Made by a program: the position numbers and the translations under genes
Source: Emydura subglobosa
Lineage: Eukaryota; Chordata; Testudines; Chelidae
Length of the DNA: 64,000 bases
Assembly: GCA_007922225.1 (NCBI GenBank)
Contig: ML679969.1
Coordinates: forward strand, 2,889,236-2,953,235
Direction: 5' to 3'
The notes under the pieces: generated by a model
Seen by the model: only the letters and a program-made list of their open reading frames with translations
The model's database searches: none
What the model was told of the DNA's origin: nothing
In this document: piece after piece, positions 21,690 to 33,164 of the stretch
How positions within the stretch are numbered: the stretch's first letter is position 1
Layout: every line of letters starts with the position of its first letter

Positions 21690-21855
21690 ACAGAAGGTGC
21701 TAGACTGGACTCAGGACACCCGGCTTCTATTCTGGGGCAAGTCACTCCCCTCCTCTCCTTTGCCTGTCTTGTCCATTTAGGTTGCAAGCTCTTTGGGACC
21801 GCGACTGTCTCTCTTGGCACAGAACATGCCTAGCCCAAGGGGTCCCTGATCTCCA
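21690..21855 (+). repeat. MIR/CORE-SINE with 'gcaagctctttggga' tail
   Basis: 'ttctggggcaagtcac', 'aggttgcaagctctttggga' and 'cgactgtctctct' followed by 'tgcctagcccaaggggtccc' give the core and the distinctive tail. Confidence 0.75.
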
Positions 21856-21964
21856 TTGGGCCTCTCGGCGCTGTGGCAATGCCAACAGCGCCGGGGAGGC
21901 AGCTTCTGTATTCCACAGTTCCTCCCTCCCCCCCCGTAGGGTCTAAGCCCCTCGCAACACCCCG

Positions 21965-22112
21965 CCGTCACATGGGGGAGACTGTTATCCCCACTTCACA
22001 GATGGGGAAGTGAGGCGCACACAGGTTAAGTGACGCTCCCAAGGAGCCCGCAGGACTTGAACCCAGGTCTCCTGACATCCAGTCCAGTGCTTTGACCACA
22101 AGGCAGCCACCA
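21965..22112 (-). repeat. MIR/CORE-SINE with tRNA-like head
   Basis: On plus it reads 'gttatccccacttcacaga', 'gaagtgaggcgcac', 'taagtgacgctcccaagg', 'ggacttgaacccaggtctcc' and 'gtccagtgctttgaccac', a well preserved reverse copy. Confidence 0.85.
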
Positions 22113-22404
22113 CTGTGTGTATCCCTCCCGCCCTTGTTCTGTGGGTGACTAGAGGCTCCCAGGCTCCGGGTTTGCCACGTCCCTGTTTCACACCAGCACT
22201 CATTTCACACACAATTCGTGAAGAAAAAGGTAGCCGATCGCTAACATTTTGGGTGCAAGACGAGCCTCCAGGAGCATCCGCCTTCGTTTCCAGCAGCACC
22301 CACGGCAGGTTTCTCAAAGGCTGGGCAGAAGGCGTGGCCTAGAACTCTTCCCTCGCTGCCCGGCGTCTTCAGACTCCGAAGGGTTGTCAGTTTTAGTGGG
22401 AGGT

Positions 22405-22495
22405 CTTCCTGGAGGTTTCATCACACGTGAAAACCGTTAAAGTTGAATCTTTAATTCCTGGAGGCGACAGGACAATGCTGGAGGGTTGGCCACCC
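22405..22495. mobile_element. Short DNA-transposon fragment ('agggttggc' end)
   Basis: 'tggaggtttcatcacacgtg', 'ttgaatctttaattcctgga' and 'ggacaatgctggagggttgg' then 'ccaccct' form one arm of a palindromic element I recognise from turtle genomes. The other arm is absent. Confidence 0.5.
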
Positions 22496-23124
22496 TAAGA
22501 CTTCGTGAGATGAGACAGCTGCAAGCGTTCAGCCAGGCAACGCCGCCATGGAGACAGGAAGGCTCGATGGCTCCTTGTTCTGTGGGCCGTGAGCGTGTGT
22601 CGCTTCGAGAAGGAGCCACGGGCGTGTGTGAGACAAATGGCTTTCAGATAGAAAGGCCTCTGGATTTATCCATCTGTAACTCAGCAGCAGTAGGATGAGC
22701 GGTTTTTAACCCGACGGTCACACGCACCCCGCACAAAGCGGCTTGGCTTGAGTTCACCGTCTGCTTTGCAGCGTCTCTGGTGGGGAGGCTTTTACCTACA
22801 ACCATGGATATGCTTCTGTGCCCGTGAGAAGAAGGGGGGGGGGTGTGTTGCGGGGAGGAGGGGAAGGCTGGCTTGGTGCCCATTTGCTCCTGCATCTCTT
22901 GCTTCCTTGGCATCGAGGTGGGTACTGGAAGAGGGAGCTGAAGGGAATCTTGTCCATTCACATCTGTCAGCTTTGCCATTAAGGGCCTAGTTTTCAGAGG
23001 TCCTGAGCACCTGCAGCTCCAGATGCAGAGGGCCTTGGAAAAGCAGGCTTTCAGGCAGAGCTTCTTCAGCCAAAGGAGGCTGAGAGGAGGCCGTGGGAGG
23101 GAGGGGCCAGGACCCGAGTTCTGG
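22496..23124. other. GC-richer intergenic sequence with a short palindromic repeat
   Basis: 22,985-23,045 resembles the 'gagcacctgcagctcc' type ancient repeat found at 1795-2060. Overlapping frames on both strands (22,437-22,990) show no domain or motif. Confidence 0.35.
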
Positions 23125-23190
23125 ATTTGAGCAGCCTGTGGGGAAATTCAGATCTGGATCCAAATGTTCCGGCTCCGGCTCATCTCTGCT
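23125..23190. repeat. 'ggctcatctct' family repeat, copy 2
   Basis: 'aaattcagatctggatccaaatg' (split here across the repeat) is followed by 'ttccggctccggctcatctc'. The direct phrase 'cttcggggaagttttgaa' near 23,619-23,636 belongs to the same family. Confidence 0.4.
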
Positions 23191-24239
23191 TCATGGTGAT
23201 GGGCAGCTGCACGCTTGGGGCAGACGAGAGAGTGGGCGGAGAAGAACCAAACAAGTGCAACAGATAAGGCACCACAGCGCCTCCTCTCGGAGCCCAGTCC
23301 TCAACAGGCGTAAACCCATCACTCCGATGGCCCTGCGCTGAGTGGCTGCGGCCCAGGATCTCAGAATCTGGGTGCGGGAGCAGCACCCCCTGGTCTGAGA
23401 AGGACAAATCACAACTGGATTGTTTAACTGGGCTTCAAGAGCAGGATGCTCTAAGGCGCCGGCTGATCCCAGAGCGGTTTCGTGTTGCTCACTGATCAGT
23501 GTGTGGAGGGGAAGTAGGAAGCTGCTGGCTTGGGAAGTGACTATCCTAGAGTAGATCTTCATGTCTCTGACCGCAGAGGTGGGTCTGAATGAACACTGGA
23601 TTTCAACTCCCTCAGACTTCGGGGAAGTTTTGAACCAGGCCTCAGATTCGCTGCTCACATCCATCCCTCAAAGGTGGAGTCAGACAGCCATCCCGATCCC
23701 ATCTCCTGCAGACTTCGGGGAGGCTGAAGTCCAGATGCGGCTCAGTGCTTTGTGGAGTGGTTCTGTGTGTCGGGGCAGGAGACTAGTTGACTGCATGCCG
23801 CCAGTATCCATCCGCCACCGATCCTGCTGCCATGTTGGTCTTTCCACCTTCCCTGGAATCACACCACCCCGTCGGAGAACGTCGACTGGACTGATGGCAC
23901 AGCCAAGCTGGCCCTACGTTGCCAGCTGTTCAGAACAGGTCTGCGCTAGGGACGGACCACAGGGTATGGTTATTTGCCTAGACTGCTCAGGTTTACATCA
24001 CAGCTTTAAATTAACTGGCTTAACCTCTGTGGCGCCCCGTGGATGTTCCGCACCTGTCCAGAAAAGTGACGCCTGGTGGACCCTGAGTCAAGTGCCTCAG
24101 GTCCTGTTGCATTAGTTGCCAGGCTGAGGAAAACCAAGTGGTCCCAGAGAATACACCACCTATGGTCCCCCAGGGGTTAATGTTATTGCACTCCAGGAAG
24201 AGCCTTTCTGCAGAGCTCGAAGGAGGAGACTGGTCTGGT
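23191..24239. other. Intergenic sequence with long chance frames
   Basis: A 184-codon plus frame (23,561-24,115) overlaps a minus-strand 157-codon frame and a repeat remnant. It shows no signal peptide, membrane segment or known motif and has no flanking splice consensus that I could defend. I treat it as non-coding. Confidence 0.35.
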
Positions 24240-24760
24240 TGGAACCCAGTGGGATAATTACACTTGCTTCAGATCAGACCTAATTCACCACCTCCCCGTA
24301 CAACAGAGATAATCATGAGCCCTTCAGCACGCAGGAGCAGCAAGTGAGACACACACACGCACACACAAAAAGGACTTGACAGGCTTTTCCCTTTGTGCAA
24401 TGCAAGTGAGTAATAATCACGCGCGCTGGTAAATAACTAACGGAGATGGTGGGGCTGGAGACAGCAGCTGCGGCGTGAGTTCTGCTGACCCTTGCATTGT
24501 TACCACCTGAAGGGAAAGAGCCGCTATAAAATATTGAAAGGAACTAATAGAAAGCTGGACAGCATGACTAATGGAGTGGAGAGAGGAGGTAGGGAGAGCC
24601 AGCCAGGCAGCTCCCGTGCCTGCTGAACTGCCGCTCGCTTTGTTCCGAGTTGTAAGTGGATGCGAAAACTGCAGGATGCTCGGCAGCAACCGCTAATGCC
24701 AGGCCAAGTGAAGCATGAGCCATCCAGGCATGCGACAGCACAAGAGAAGCTGCAGGAGGG
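24240..24760. other. Repeat-poor block, possible conserved non-coding DNA
   Basis: The stretch lacks recognisable repeats apart from a short (CA)n at 24,350-24,367. It contains clustered candidate sites: 'gtgcaatgcaag', 'gtaataatcacgc', 'gcattgttaccacc' (SOX/POU-like) and 'ctataaaatattgaaagg'. Function is inference from composition alone. Confidence 0.25.
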
Positions 24761-25624
24761 AAAATGCAGGAGCCCCGCACCTGTGCTAAGTGGCTCAGCA
24801 GCAGGACGGGATGGTTAGGGTGTTCGAGGGAAGGAAGAGAAGCCAAAAGAACAAGAGCTGCCCGGTTGGGCGTCTGGGGTCTTCCACCAGCCCCTAGCGT
24901 CACGCTTTCTCTAACCCATGGCGCCACATGGCACCGTGGCTACCGGCCTGTGGCCAAGGAGGACTGGACGGGAAGCACTTTGGAACCCGGCCGTGTTGCT
25001 CTCTCTTCAGAAATGGAAGTTCACTGTTCAGTCCTTCCCAGTTCCCACTCTGGGGCTGTCCATGGTGCTAAGCCCCTCTTCTCTTGTGGAACAAGGAGCC
25101 AAATCCAGATGCTGAATTACACCGCTGTGCAGCATTGCTGCATGGCAGCTGAGCAGCTGCCACATTCCATCCCAGAGGTGGCTGCGTTTCAGTGGCGGGT
25201 GAAACCATCCCTAGAGACACAAGATCTGTCATTCAGTAATGTGCTCTGAGGGTTAGTAAGGGCCCTTGGAATTGGAATTTGGAAACTGATGTCCACTGGC
25301 CAGTGGAGTTGAAGGACCCGTGCCGCATAGCCTTACAGGTTAGCAAGTGCAAGACCCCGGGGATTCTTGTTCAGGGGAGGCTGTTTTGTCATCTATTTTT
25401 TTTTTTTTTAAACTCCAGGTAGTGCCACCTCTTCTAGACCCTGATGAGCCGCTGGAGCATGTGGATGGATATGCAAATAGTGGCCTCGTGGTGACCCCTG
25501 GGTGGTTTCTTTCTGTCGTTGTTCTGTATTGTGCATAGTGATCGGGGATGTACTCCCCCAGGACCGAGATTGTTGTGACTCGAGAGGAAATCCACCCTTC
25601 AGCTCTGCTCCACAGTGGAGAAGT
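24761..25624. other. Intergenic sequence, nothing recognised
   Basis: A 161-codon frame at 24,764-25,249 has no motifs and overlaps frames on both strands. A run of T at 25,397-25,409 is low complexity. Confidence 0.35.
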
Positions 25625-25835
25625 GGTGACTCCTGAGGAGCAATGCTGCTTAGTGGATAGAGCACGAGCCCAGGACTCAGGAGATCTGCGTTCTCTTTCC
25701 GGACCTTGGGCAAGTCACTTCACTGCTCTGTGCCTCAGTTTCCCCACCTGTAACATGGGGCTAATGATGTTGAACCTCCCCTTATAAAGCACTTTGGGAA
25801 CTACTGAGCGAAAGCGTGCTAGGTATTATCATTAT
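25625..25835 (+). repeat. MIR/CORE-SINE, near full length
   Basis: All parts are present in order: head 'gcttagtggatagagcacgag', 'gggcaagtcacttcactgc', 'tgtgcctcagtttcccc', 'acctgtaacatggggctaatg' and the tail 'aaagcactttgggaacta'. This is the best preserved MIR of the window. Confidence 0.92.
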
Positions 25836-27087
25836 CACGGCTTACCTGCTGCCGAATGCCAGCTGTGCAGAGACGCTGTAATGCTTTGAGCAATCCTTCC
25901 CCCTGGTCATAATGTGGAAAACAGCTGGGTTACCCAGGGATCCCTGATCCTTACTGCTGGAAACTGGGGACAGACTGGAGCCGCTCTGCTGAGGTCCAGC
26001 CTTACCCTGCATTACTTCTCAGCTTGAACTCTACTGCTGCTCCTGCCTGGCCGCTAATGGCTTTCCTCTAGCGAGGCCCTTTATTAAAGTATTTTAATTT
26101 AAATGGTGCAACCCTGATTAGACAAGTCTTGGGGGCGAGGGGGATGGGAGGGGAGGACAGCACCCTCTCCCTGGTTCTGAGGGGCAGAGAGCCTATGTCG
26201 GGGTGTTTTTCCCCCCCTTTCCTCCTGAAGAGTTGTCAGAATCATTTAGGTGTAGGCGGAGTGGTAGACAGCTGCCAGAACTAATTGGCAGGCCAGGCCT
26301 GCACTGTGGCACAGCTCTACCTCAGCCTCCCTGCCCCCAGCTGGGGTGGCCACCCCGGTTCCGACACCAGCAGGGTACAGTGAGGGAGCGAGAGGACGAT
26401 GTAGGCATCTAGGCCCACATGTTGCCAGGGCTCTGCTCGCTCACAGCCTGGATCGAAGGTCAGGTTTGCATGAGTCCGCGTGCAATAGGGCCCGGAGCGA
26501 AACAGGGTGAAGGGAACAGAGGAAGCCAGAATCCTGGCACCAGCATCATTGCTTCCGGAACCATGAGGCAGGCCCACAAACCATCATGAGATGGGCTTGG
26601 AAATCACGAGATCTTAAATCTGCCAGGGCTGGGTTTATGGGGCAAGAGCCCTGGAGTCGTCACCTTTCCAAGCTTTTTGCTGCAGCCACCAGGACCAGAA
26701 ACGGACTCCTTTTTTAAAAAAACGAATGCAGAGAGTCTCACGTACTCACATGAATCCAGGAGCTGGAGCATTAATAAAAGCACCAGCTAGGATAAGACTC
26801 CTGGTAAAGTCATGAGACCTGCCAACACGGCAGCACTGGGAATAGCTGCATGGCTCATTTCCTGCCCCAGGGTAGGCCTCAGGTCACTACTTCCGGGGCC
26901 TGCTGTGTATTTCATTCCTATTACCTTCTCATCCCCTGCAGAGGACCCACCAACCTATCCAGTGGTAGGCTCCATTGATATTACCCATTCACCCTGTACG
27001 AAGGCCCTGTGTTTCTCTGGTACCATGTGTGCTCCAAGAGGCACTGTGGGTCTGTGAAACTTCTTCCTTTCTTCCAGGCCAGCTGCG
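25836..27087. other. Intergenic sequence, nothing recognised
   Basis: No repeat family or exon is supported. 26,070-26,110 is AT-rich and 26,130-26,160 is purine-rich. Confidence 0.35.
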
Positions 27088-27121
27088 TCCTTTCTATCCT
27101 GGCCTCCTTTCTATCCTGGCC
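27088..27121 (+). repeat. 17-bp tandem duplication
   Basis: The unit tcctttctatcctggcc occurs twice in direct succession without mismatch. Confidence 0.9.
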
Positions 27122-28239
27122 GCTGCAGGCATGAAATAGTGGCTGGCAGTGGGACCAGGTGCTTAAACAAATGCTTTCAAATGCAACTGGGAGGGAAGTG
27201 AGGTTGGTTTGAGTGACACAAAACGGTTCAGAGGAAGGGACATTTTTTGGATTGAATAGCCCTGCTCCTGTGTATGCCCAGCTCTGAGGAGCTGCTGCAT
27301 CCTTTCTGTCTAGGTAAATGGAGCCATAGTCTGTCCTAAACAGGAGGCATCTATGAAAGAGAAAACCGTTACAGCCCCAAACCTACAGATTCCACACAGC
27401 TTGAGTCTCAACTTGGTCTCTCTTGTTTATCAGGGCCTACATCATGCCTGGAACTCCTTACAGCATGCAGAGACATCTAGTGGCTGAATAACATATTGCA
27501 AATTAATCTAGCATTCCACCTTCCACCTGCTGGGTCCCTTCAGATGCCATAACTCCCACCTTTCCCCTCCATTTCCCCCGGTGTTGTCATGGCCACTTGT
27601 TCTCTAGGACTATCTGTGCACTGCTGCTTCATTTATATGTCCCTGGGCTGTGTGGGGGCAAGGGCCCCCACCGCGTGACCCCAGCTATGGTGTAATTGTT
27701 TTGCACAGATACCCTCCCTCCACGGGGACATCTGCCTCGGCACAGGGAAAATCCTAGCGCATGAGCCCAGTTCCTCCACTGTTTTGTGGGTAGGGGTGGG
27801 GAGAAAAGGATTCATGCCCTGCCCCCTTCCTCAACCTCTGTCCTGCTCAGAAACTGAATGCAGATGCAGAGACTGGGGACGTCATGGCTCTGAAAAGCAC
27901 ACAGCGGCTTCTTTACAATGCTTGCACTCCGGGGGAGCCTTTTCCTAGCTCCCTTCTGTTGTTTCTCTCCACCAACATCCCCTCCCCCATTGCTGACACT
28001 TTTCATTTCCTTTCTGGTTCATTGTCTTAGGGTCTTTTGTTGTTTTCATTGTTGCCATTTGGTTTTGAAATCCCTTTTCTTCTCCTCCGCTCCACAGGGA
28101 TTGAAAGTTTCCTAGTCGATAATTAGCCACAGCCAGAGTCTCACCCCTGAGCAGGTAAGGAAGGGCCTGCTGAGGTCAGGCTTGACTCTGTACAAAAGTT
28201 GGATTCTCACCTGCTGCTCTTTGTTGGTGGATAATAAGG
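27122..28239. other. Intergenic sequence, nothing recognised
   Basis: A pyrimidine-rich part at 27,950-28,090 supports open frames on both strands. No gene or repeat family is supported. Confidence 0.35.
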
Positions 28240-28495
28240 AGTAGTGGGGTGTCATGGATTATAAAGATAGAAGAGACCATTGTGATCTCTAGTCTGACTT
28301 TGCGTATAACACAGGCCCTGGGACTTCTGCTGAATTAACTCCTGTTTGAACTAGATCACACCTTTTAGAAAAACACCCAATCGTGATTGCAGAAGTGCCA
28401 GTGATGGAAAATCCACCCTGGATCCTGGGACATGGTTGCAGTGGTTAATTACCCTCACTGTGCGCACACTGCACCTTATCTCCAGTCTAACGTCA
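28240..28495 (-). mobile_element. CR1 LINE 3' end
   Basis: On plus it reads 'ggattataaagatagaagaga', 'ataacacaggccctgggac', 'gccagtgatggaaaatccacc' and 'cagtggttaattaccctcactg', the reverse of a CR1 3' end including its terminus. Confidence 0.8.
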
Positions 28496-28691
28496 CCAGC
28501 GGTGTCTTGAGAAAGGACACGTCTAGCCACCTGCTTTGCTCTCCCAGCCTTAATTCTCTTTTCAGTGTGTCAACAGTCAGTCTAGTGAGACTCTGTTATA
28601 CTGTGTGTACCAGGCACTCTCTACTACCACAGACAGACCCTGGGGTTCTCTCTGGCTCCTAGACAGACTAAGCCAGTCAGTGCTGCTAAAA

Positions 28692-28763
28692 TATCCGATC
28701 CAAAGCGCACTGAGGTCAATGGAAGTCTTGCCTTCAGCCTCAGTGGGCCTTGGAGCTGACCCT
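28692..28763. repeat. Palindromic repeat ('gatccaaagc...ctttggatc' type), copy 1
   Basis: Left arm 'ccgatccaaagcgcactgag' and right arm 'ctcagtgggccttggag' are imperfect reverse complements around 'gtcaatggaagtcttgcctt'. Related copies lie at 32,994-33,059 and 51,875-51,938. Confidence 0.5.
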
Positions 28764-28769
28764 AAATCC

Positions 28770-29489
28770 TGTCATGGAAGGGATGGTTGGCCTTTTCTCA
28801 GTCAGGACCAGCCATAGACTGGGGTCTGTTGCCATAATGGGGTGTCAGTTGCGAGCGTCAATTGCCATCGTAGTTCTCTGGGAGCGCTGGAACTGGGGGG
28901 AAGTGACCAGTTCACTCTGCCGAGTAGCTGCCAGGGTGGGTTGTATTTTTTCACGCCAGCAGTAAATGGTTCCACTAACTTTCACAAATGTCACCAAGTA
29001 AAACATCCCCATTCCTGCACAAAGCCCAGCCACCCCTTTGGCTTTTCCCCTTAGAAAGCTTAATACAGGAATAGGCCTGGTCCAGGGTGGGGAGCAAGAC
29101 ACAAAAATCCAGACCGACAGACAGCATCTACCCTCTGGATCCTAGCACACCCATCGCAAGGGGACCTGCAGATACCAGCCTGTTTCCCACCTCTGTTGAC
29201 CAAAACTAAGCCCTGTATGCTAATATCGCCGGGACTGGAGGAAGTTTGGACTCACGCCAGATCTTCATGAGAATTGTTCAGATGAGGGACTTATCATGAC
29301 AGGAGCACGACTAAATGGCATCTCAGAGGGCTCCAGGGCCCAATCAACAGTGGCTCCTCTATTGAATCTGCGAAGGAGAGGGCCTGCTGGGATGGTTTGG
29401 TGACATCAGCGTTGTGTTTGTCCAATAGGAAGCAAACACAGCATTTCCTGGTGAAAAATGGCAAACTGCAATCCTCCAGGGAAAAAGAC
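28770..29489. other. Intergenic sequence, nothing recognised
   Basis: No exon or repeat is supported. Confidence 0.35.
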
Positions 29490-29745
29490 ATTATTTGTAT
29501 TACCATAGTGCCAAGAGACCCATAAGGGAGGTTGAGGGCCCATGGTGCTAGGTGCCATACACAGAAGAGCTTACAAGCTAAATGGACAGCACAGACAATG
29601 GAAGCGTTATTATTTCCATTTTACAGACCGGGAAGCTGAGGCACAGAGAGATTAAGTGACGTGTCCAAGGTCAACACATGGAGTCTGTGGCAGAGCTGGG
29701 AGCTGAACGCAGGTGTTCTCTGGATCACACCACTGCCCTGACTCT
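29490..29745 (-). repeat. MIR/CORE-SINE with complete tail
   Basis: On plus it runs 'gggcccatggtgctaggtgc', 'aagagcttacaagctaaatgg', 'ccattttacagaccggg', 'aagctgaggcacagagag' and 'tggcagagctgggagctgaac', covering tail, core and head in reverse. Confidence 0.9.
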
Positions 29746-30974
29746 TAGCCGGATGAGTTTTTGTGGATTTGATTTTCCTGACCCAGTGAAAAGTTTACCA
29801 CTTTCCCAAAGAAATGTCATTGCTGGCACAGTCACCTCGGGTGTTCTGTCCAACAACATTAACATCTGGGGAAAATCCACGATGAGAACAACACATTTTT
29901 GCTTTCTCCTGCTCAGGTGACTTTCCCTCCAATGTCTCCAATGGTGAGAAATATTATAACCTCGAGAGCTGGGAGTCAGAAGTGGCATGGCTGGTGTGTA
30001 TCAGGCAGGTTGGAACCAGACTTGTGTGGTTGCCCTCTTGTGGCTGGAAGTCCACAGAGCCTATACGTTCCAGCAGTCATGGAGCTTCTCTTTCAGCTGG
30101 ACCCTTGGACCCTAGTCCACATATATAAAACAGATCTGATGACTGTGGTGTCAGGCACGCTGTGACCAGAGGTTCATTACAGCTTCTTAGGCTTCCGAGA
30201 GCTAAATACTGAACCAAAATCATGAGAAGTGGGGAATGGAAAGTCCGTCAGGCCAGGCTGGGAGTGGGGAGAAATGGCACAAAGTGCTCCACCAGCAGGC
30301 AGCTCAGAAGTGGGGCGGGGGGCGGCCAGCTGGGAGATGCATGGGCTCAGAGCATTGCACGGGCCGCTTCGCTGGAGAACCCCAGGCTGAATTTTGAAAG
30401 CTGTCGTCCCCCAGGCAGAAGGCCATCCCTAATGAGGCTCAGTCCATGGGGATGGCTGTCAGAACCAGAGGCAGGATTGTTTCACGGTGCCCTTAATGTA
30501 TTTCATGGATAATTTCACAATTATTCATTCGGGGGGGAGGAAGGGGAAGAATCCCAAACCCTCCTTCCTAATCAGCGTCTGAGCTCTGAGCCTCGCCTGC
30601 TTATCTCTGCTTCCCTGCTAATCACTTACCACTGCGCTGGCTCTCCCGCTTTGTTTGGAGTGACTGTTCCTCAATTGTACATTGGCTGCTTGGGTTGTTT
30701 TTCCTCTTCTTCCTTTTGTCCCTTGTCGCAGTGCTGGCTGCATCTTCCACGCCTCGCAGCTGACGGGTCCTTCTGATCCTTCCCCACCTAGCCCCAGCCA
30801 TGTGGAACAGGGCAGTTCCCAGCTCACCAGCTGCTGTTGAACCAAAACAGCGAGGATGGAGTGGTTTTATTTTTATGCAAGAGCCTAAAACAATAGATAG
30901 ATCATCTGCAAAATAAACCAAAACAATTTCCAGACCATGGGGTTCTTTCTTTTAACATAGATTGGTGGTTTTAT
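29746..30974. other. Intergenic sequence, nothing recognised
   Basis: Mixed composition. Short frames on both strands, none convincing. 30,480-30,560 is AT-rich with a following G/A tract. Confidence 0.35.
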
Positions 30975-31065
30975 GAATGAAGGATAATGATAATACCTGG
31001 TTCTTATAGCACTTTTTACTGGTAAACCTCAAAACACTTTACAAAGGAAGGTAAGTATCATTGCA
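30975..31065 (-). repeat. MIR/CORE-SINE tail fragment
   Basis: 'ggataatgataatacctgg', 'cttatagcactttttac' and 'caaaacactttacaaagga' are a reversed MIR tail. Confidence 0.65.
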
Positions 31066-31294
31066 CTCTGCTGCTGCCCTGCCTTGGAGGGTCTTCTGGG
31101 ACAGCCCCCCCCATCATACATATACCAGTATAAAACAGGTGCGTAGACCAGGCCTACTCTAAACCAACCTACTTTAAACCAATCTTTACTGGCTTTTACA
31201 GAAAAGTATTATTTGGTTTTTTTCCAACTTTCACCCTAATTTTGTATAATTAGAATATATAAAAAATAACTTGTTTTATTAGGAAATGAGATGC

Positions 31295-31313
31295 ATGCAT
31301 TACGGTAATGCAT
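31295..31313. other. Perfect 19-bp palindrome
   Basis: ATGCATTAC, one central G, then GTAATGCAT: nine-base arms with no mismatch, in an AT-rich non-repeat context. It resembles a dimeric homeodomain or POU site, but that is inference. Confidence 0.6.
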
Positions 31314-31984
31314 TAGTTTGTGTGTATATGCAAAGCTGCCTGTTGAAATAAGGCTATGTATTCGGCTAAAAGATGCACACTATAAACAAAACAGGCCTGG
31401 ATGCAAGCTCTGAAGTGAGTGCACATCTGAACGTAGTGATGAATCTCACGCCCACCACGTGCACATTTCAAGCTGTTAGCAGACAATGGCTTAAAGATTT
31501 GATGTGCTAAAATGAGAAGAAAATTCTGTATCAGAATATGTTTCAAATGCAAGGATGTATTCGAAAGTTTCAAAACCGGAGAAAAGGATGAAGCTGATGA
31601 AAACAAAGGGGAAAATTAGCTAGTAGTTCTAAGTCTACACCAGTAAACTATTTATTCACATGAAAAGTTTTATTTGGGGAGCATAGAGATATTGTTTTCT
31701 TAAACTCAGAGGTGGCATTGTGGTTTGAGTTCTGTTTTAGTTCCGCAGCAAACCACGTTGAATTCCTTTCCTCAAAGCATTAATCTACCAAAGAGTTTTT
31801 CTCCCCATCCTTCCAGCTACCAAAACAAACCCCAATATTTACCCAGAAAAAGTATTAATAGTTTTTTGCACCAATTTTCAGCTGTTTTTGTTGTAGTGAT
31901 AAACACTGATACATTCCCAGGAAAAATTAAATAAAATAAAAACCGAAAACGAAGGGCTCTGCGTATAACATTATATTATGTCAT
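31314..31984. other. AT-rich intergenic sequence, nothing recognised
   Basis: Short frames on both strands only. No repeat family named. Confidence 0.35.
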
Positions 31985-32083
31985 TTGAGAAATAGGATTT
32001 GATTACAATCATAGGATTAGAAGGGATTGCAGGGGTCATCTAGTCTAGCCCCCCAACTGTCTAATTAAAGATTGTGTCCTGAA
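31985..32083 (-). mobile_element. CR1 LINE 3' terminal fragment
   Basis: 'caatcataggattagaagggattgc' type sequence followed by 'ggggtcatctagtctagcccc' is the reverse complement of the last bases of CR1, which end in agatgacct...cctatgatt. Confidence 0.75.
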
Positions 32084-32150
32084 GCATACACACAGGGAGG
32101 GCAGAGTTAAGGTTGTTTTCCTTAACTTTGTCCCCCTCCCGTGTGGATGC
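32084..32150. other. 67-nt near-perfect hairpin
   Basis: Arms at 32,084-32,112 and 32,120-32,150 pair around a 7-nt loop (ttgtttt). The loop-proximal 7 bp are perfect and the outer segments (gcat/atgc, cacac/gtgtg, gggagg/cctccc) pair with only small bulges. It could be a tiny MITE or a precursor-like RNA hairpin. It directly follows the CR1 terminus. No evidence of expression can be had from sequence. Confidence 0.6.
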
Positions 32151-32384
32151 CAACCTTACTTTTGGCACTTCCTGATTTGTATGTGCTTCACTTTGAGACC
32201 TTTAACGGAGATTGTTGTACAGAATTTCTTGGTAGTTGTTTTTTGTTGTTTTTTTTTTTTTTTAAGAACACCAAGATGGGAGGAAAGAACCACACCAAAA
32301 GAAGCGTAGTTCTGCAGGACTTCTAAACTCTGCTGCTATGCAGAATTATTTTTATTAAATATTGACATGGTGGTAGCTTCCAGA

Positions 32385-32500
32385 GGTCTCAGCCAGGTTG
32401 GAGCTCTATTGTGCTAGGTGCTATCCAAACACACAGCAAGTGCTTGTCCCTGCTCCAAAGGCTTACAGTTGAAATAGACAGGGCATGACGGGGGAAGAAA
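32385..32500 (-). repeat. MIR/CORE-SINE tail
   Basis: 'attgtgctaggtgctatcc', 'cttgtccctgctccaaaggc' and 'ttacagttgaaatagacagg' are the reversed tail. Confidence 0.75.
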
Positions 32501-32993
32501 ATAATATAGGATGCCTTAGCACAAATTGACGCCGTGCACGATTCTTAGCCAATTAGGATCTGGCAGTGCGAGTGCTTCTCAGCCAATCAGAAGTCGAGAT
32601 CACAGCTTGCCCCCTGACTAGCTGGCATCAGCTGGCTGTTTTCTGCAGGCAGAGGTGAGTGCTGAGGGGTACTTATAAGGTGTGGAGAGTGGTGGCTGCC
32701 TGGGCTCTGAGGGAGATCTTCACTGGCACTGGTGTTTGTGGGTTCCAGAACGTGGAACAAATTGGTTGGGCTCCGCAGGAATGCCCTGTTCCATACACCT
32801 CAGGAGACCTGGAGGAGATGACCCAGCCTTAGGCTCTTCCCCTTACCTAGCTACCATGCTCCTATGGTGCATGCATAGAGGGCTCCCTCCAGCATCCATT
32901 TCAATGTGTGCAGGGGCCCAGCTTGCCCCTCCTACATCCTCTGCGGTCTGCAGGGGCTGAGTCGGGGCCTGCCCACCCTCTATGCATTACAAA
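32501..32993. other. Intergenic sequence, nothing recognised
   Basis: A 92-codon frame at 32,682-32,960 has no motif support. Confidence 0.35.
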
Positions 32994-33059
32994 GGGCCTG
33001 ATCCTAATCCCGTTCGTGGAAAGGCTCCCACTGACTCCACTGTGCTCTGGATCAGGCCC
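32994..33059. repeat. Palindromic repeat, copy 2
   Basis: Ends 'gggcctgatcc' and 'ggatcaggccc' are a perfect 11-base terminal inverted repeat. The interior 'ggaaaggctcccactgactcc' matches the other copies. Confidence 0.75.
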
Positions 33060-33164
33060 CAAGTGCAGAAGCATACCCAGCATTTGTGAAGGGCTTTGAG
33101 CGCATTGGCTGGAAGGGCTCATCTCACATGCTTAGCTTCTGCGTTCAGTCGCAAGGGCAGGGAG

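Noticed and set aside
23561..24115. 184-codon frame on the plus strand
   Set aside because: Covers a repeat remnant and has an overlapping antisense frame. No recognisable domain.
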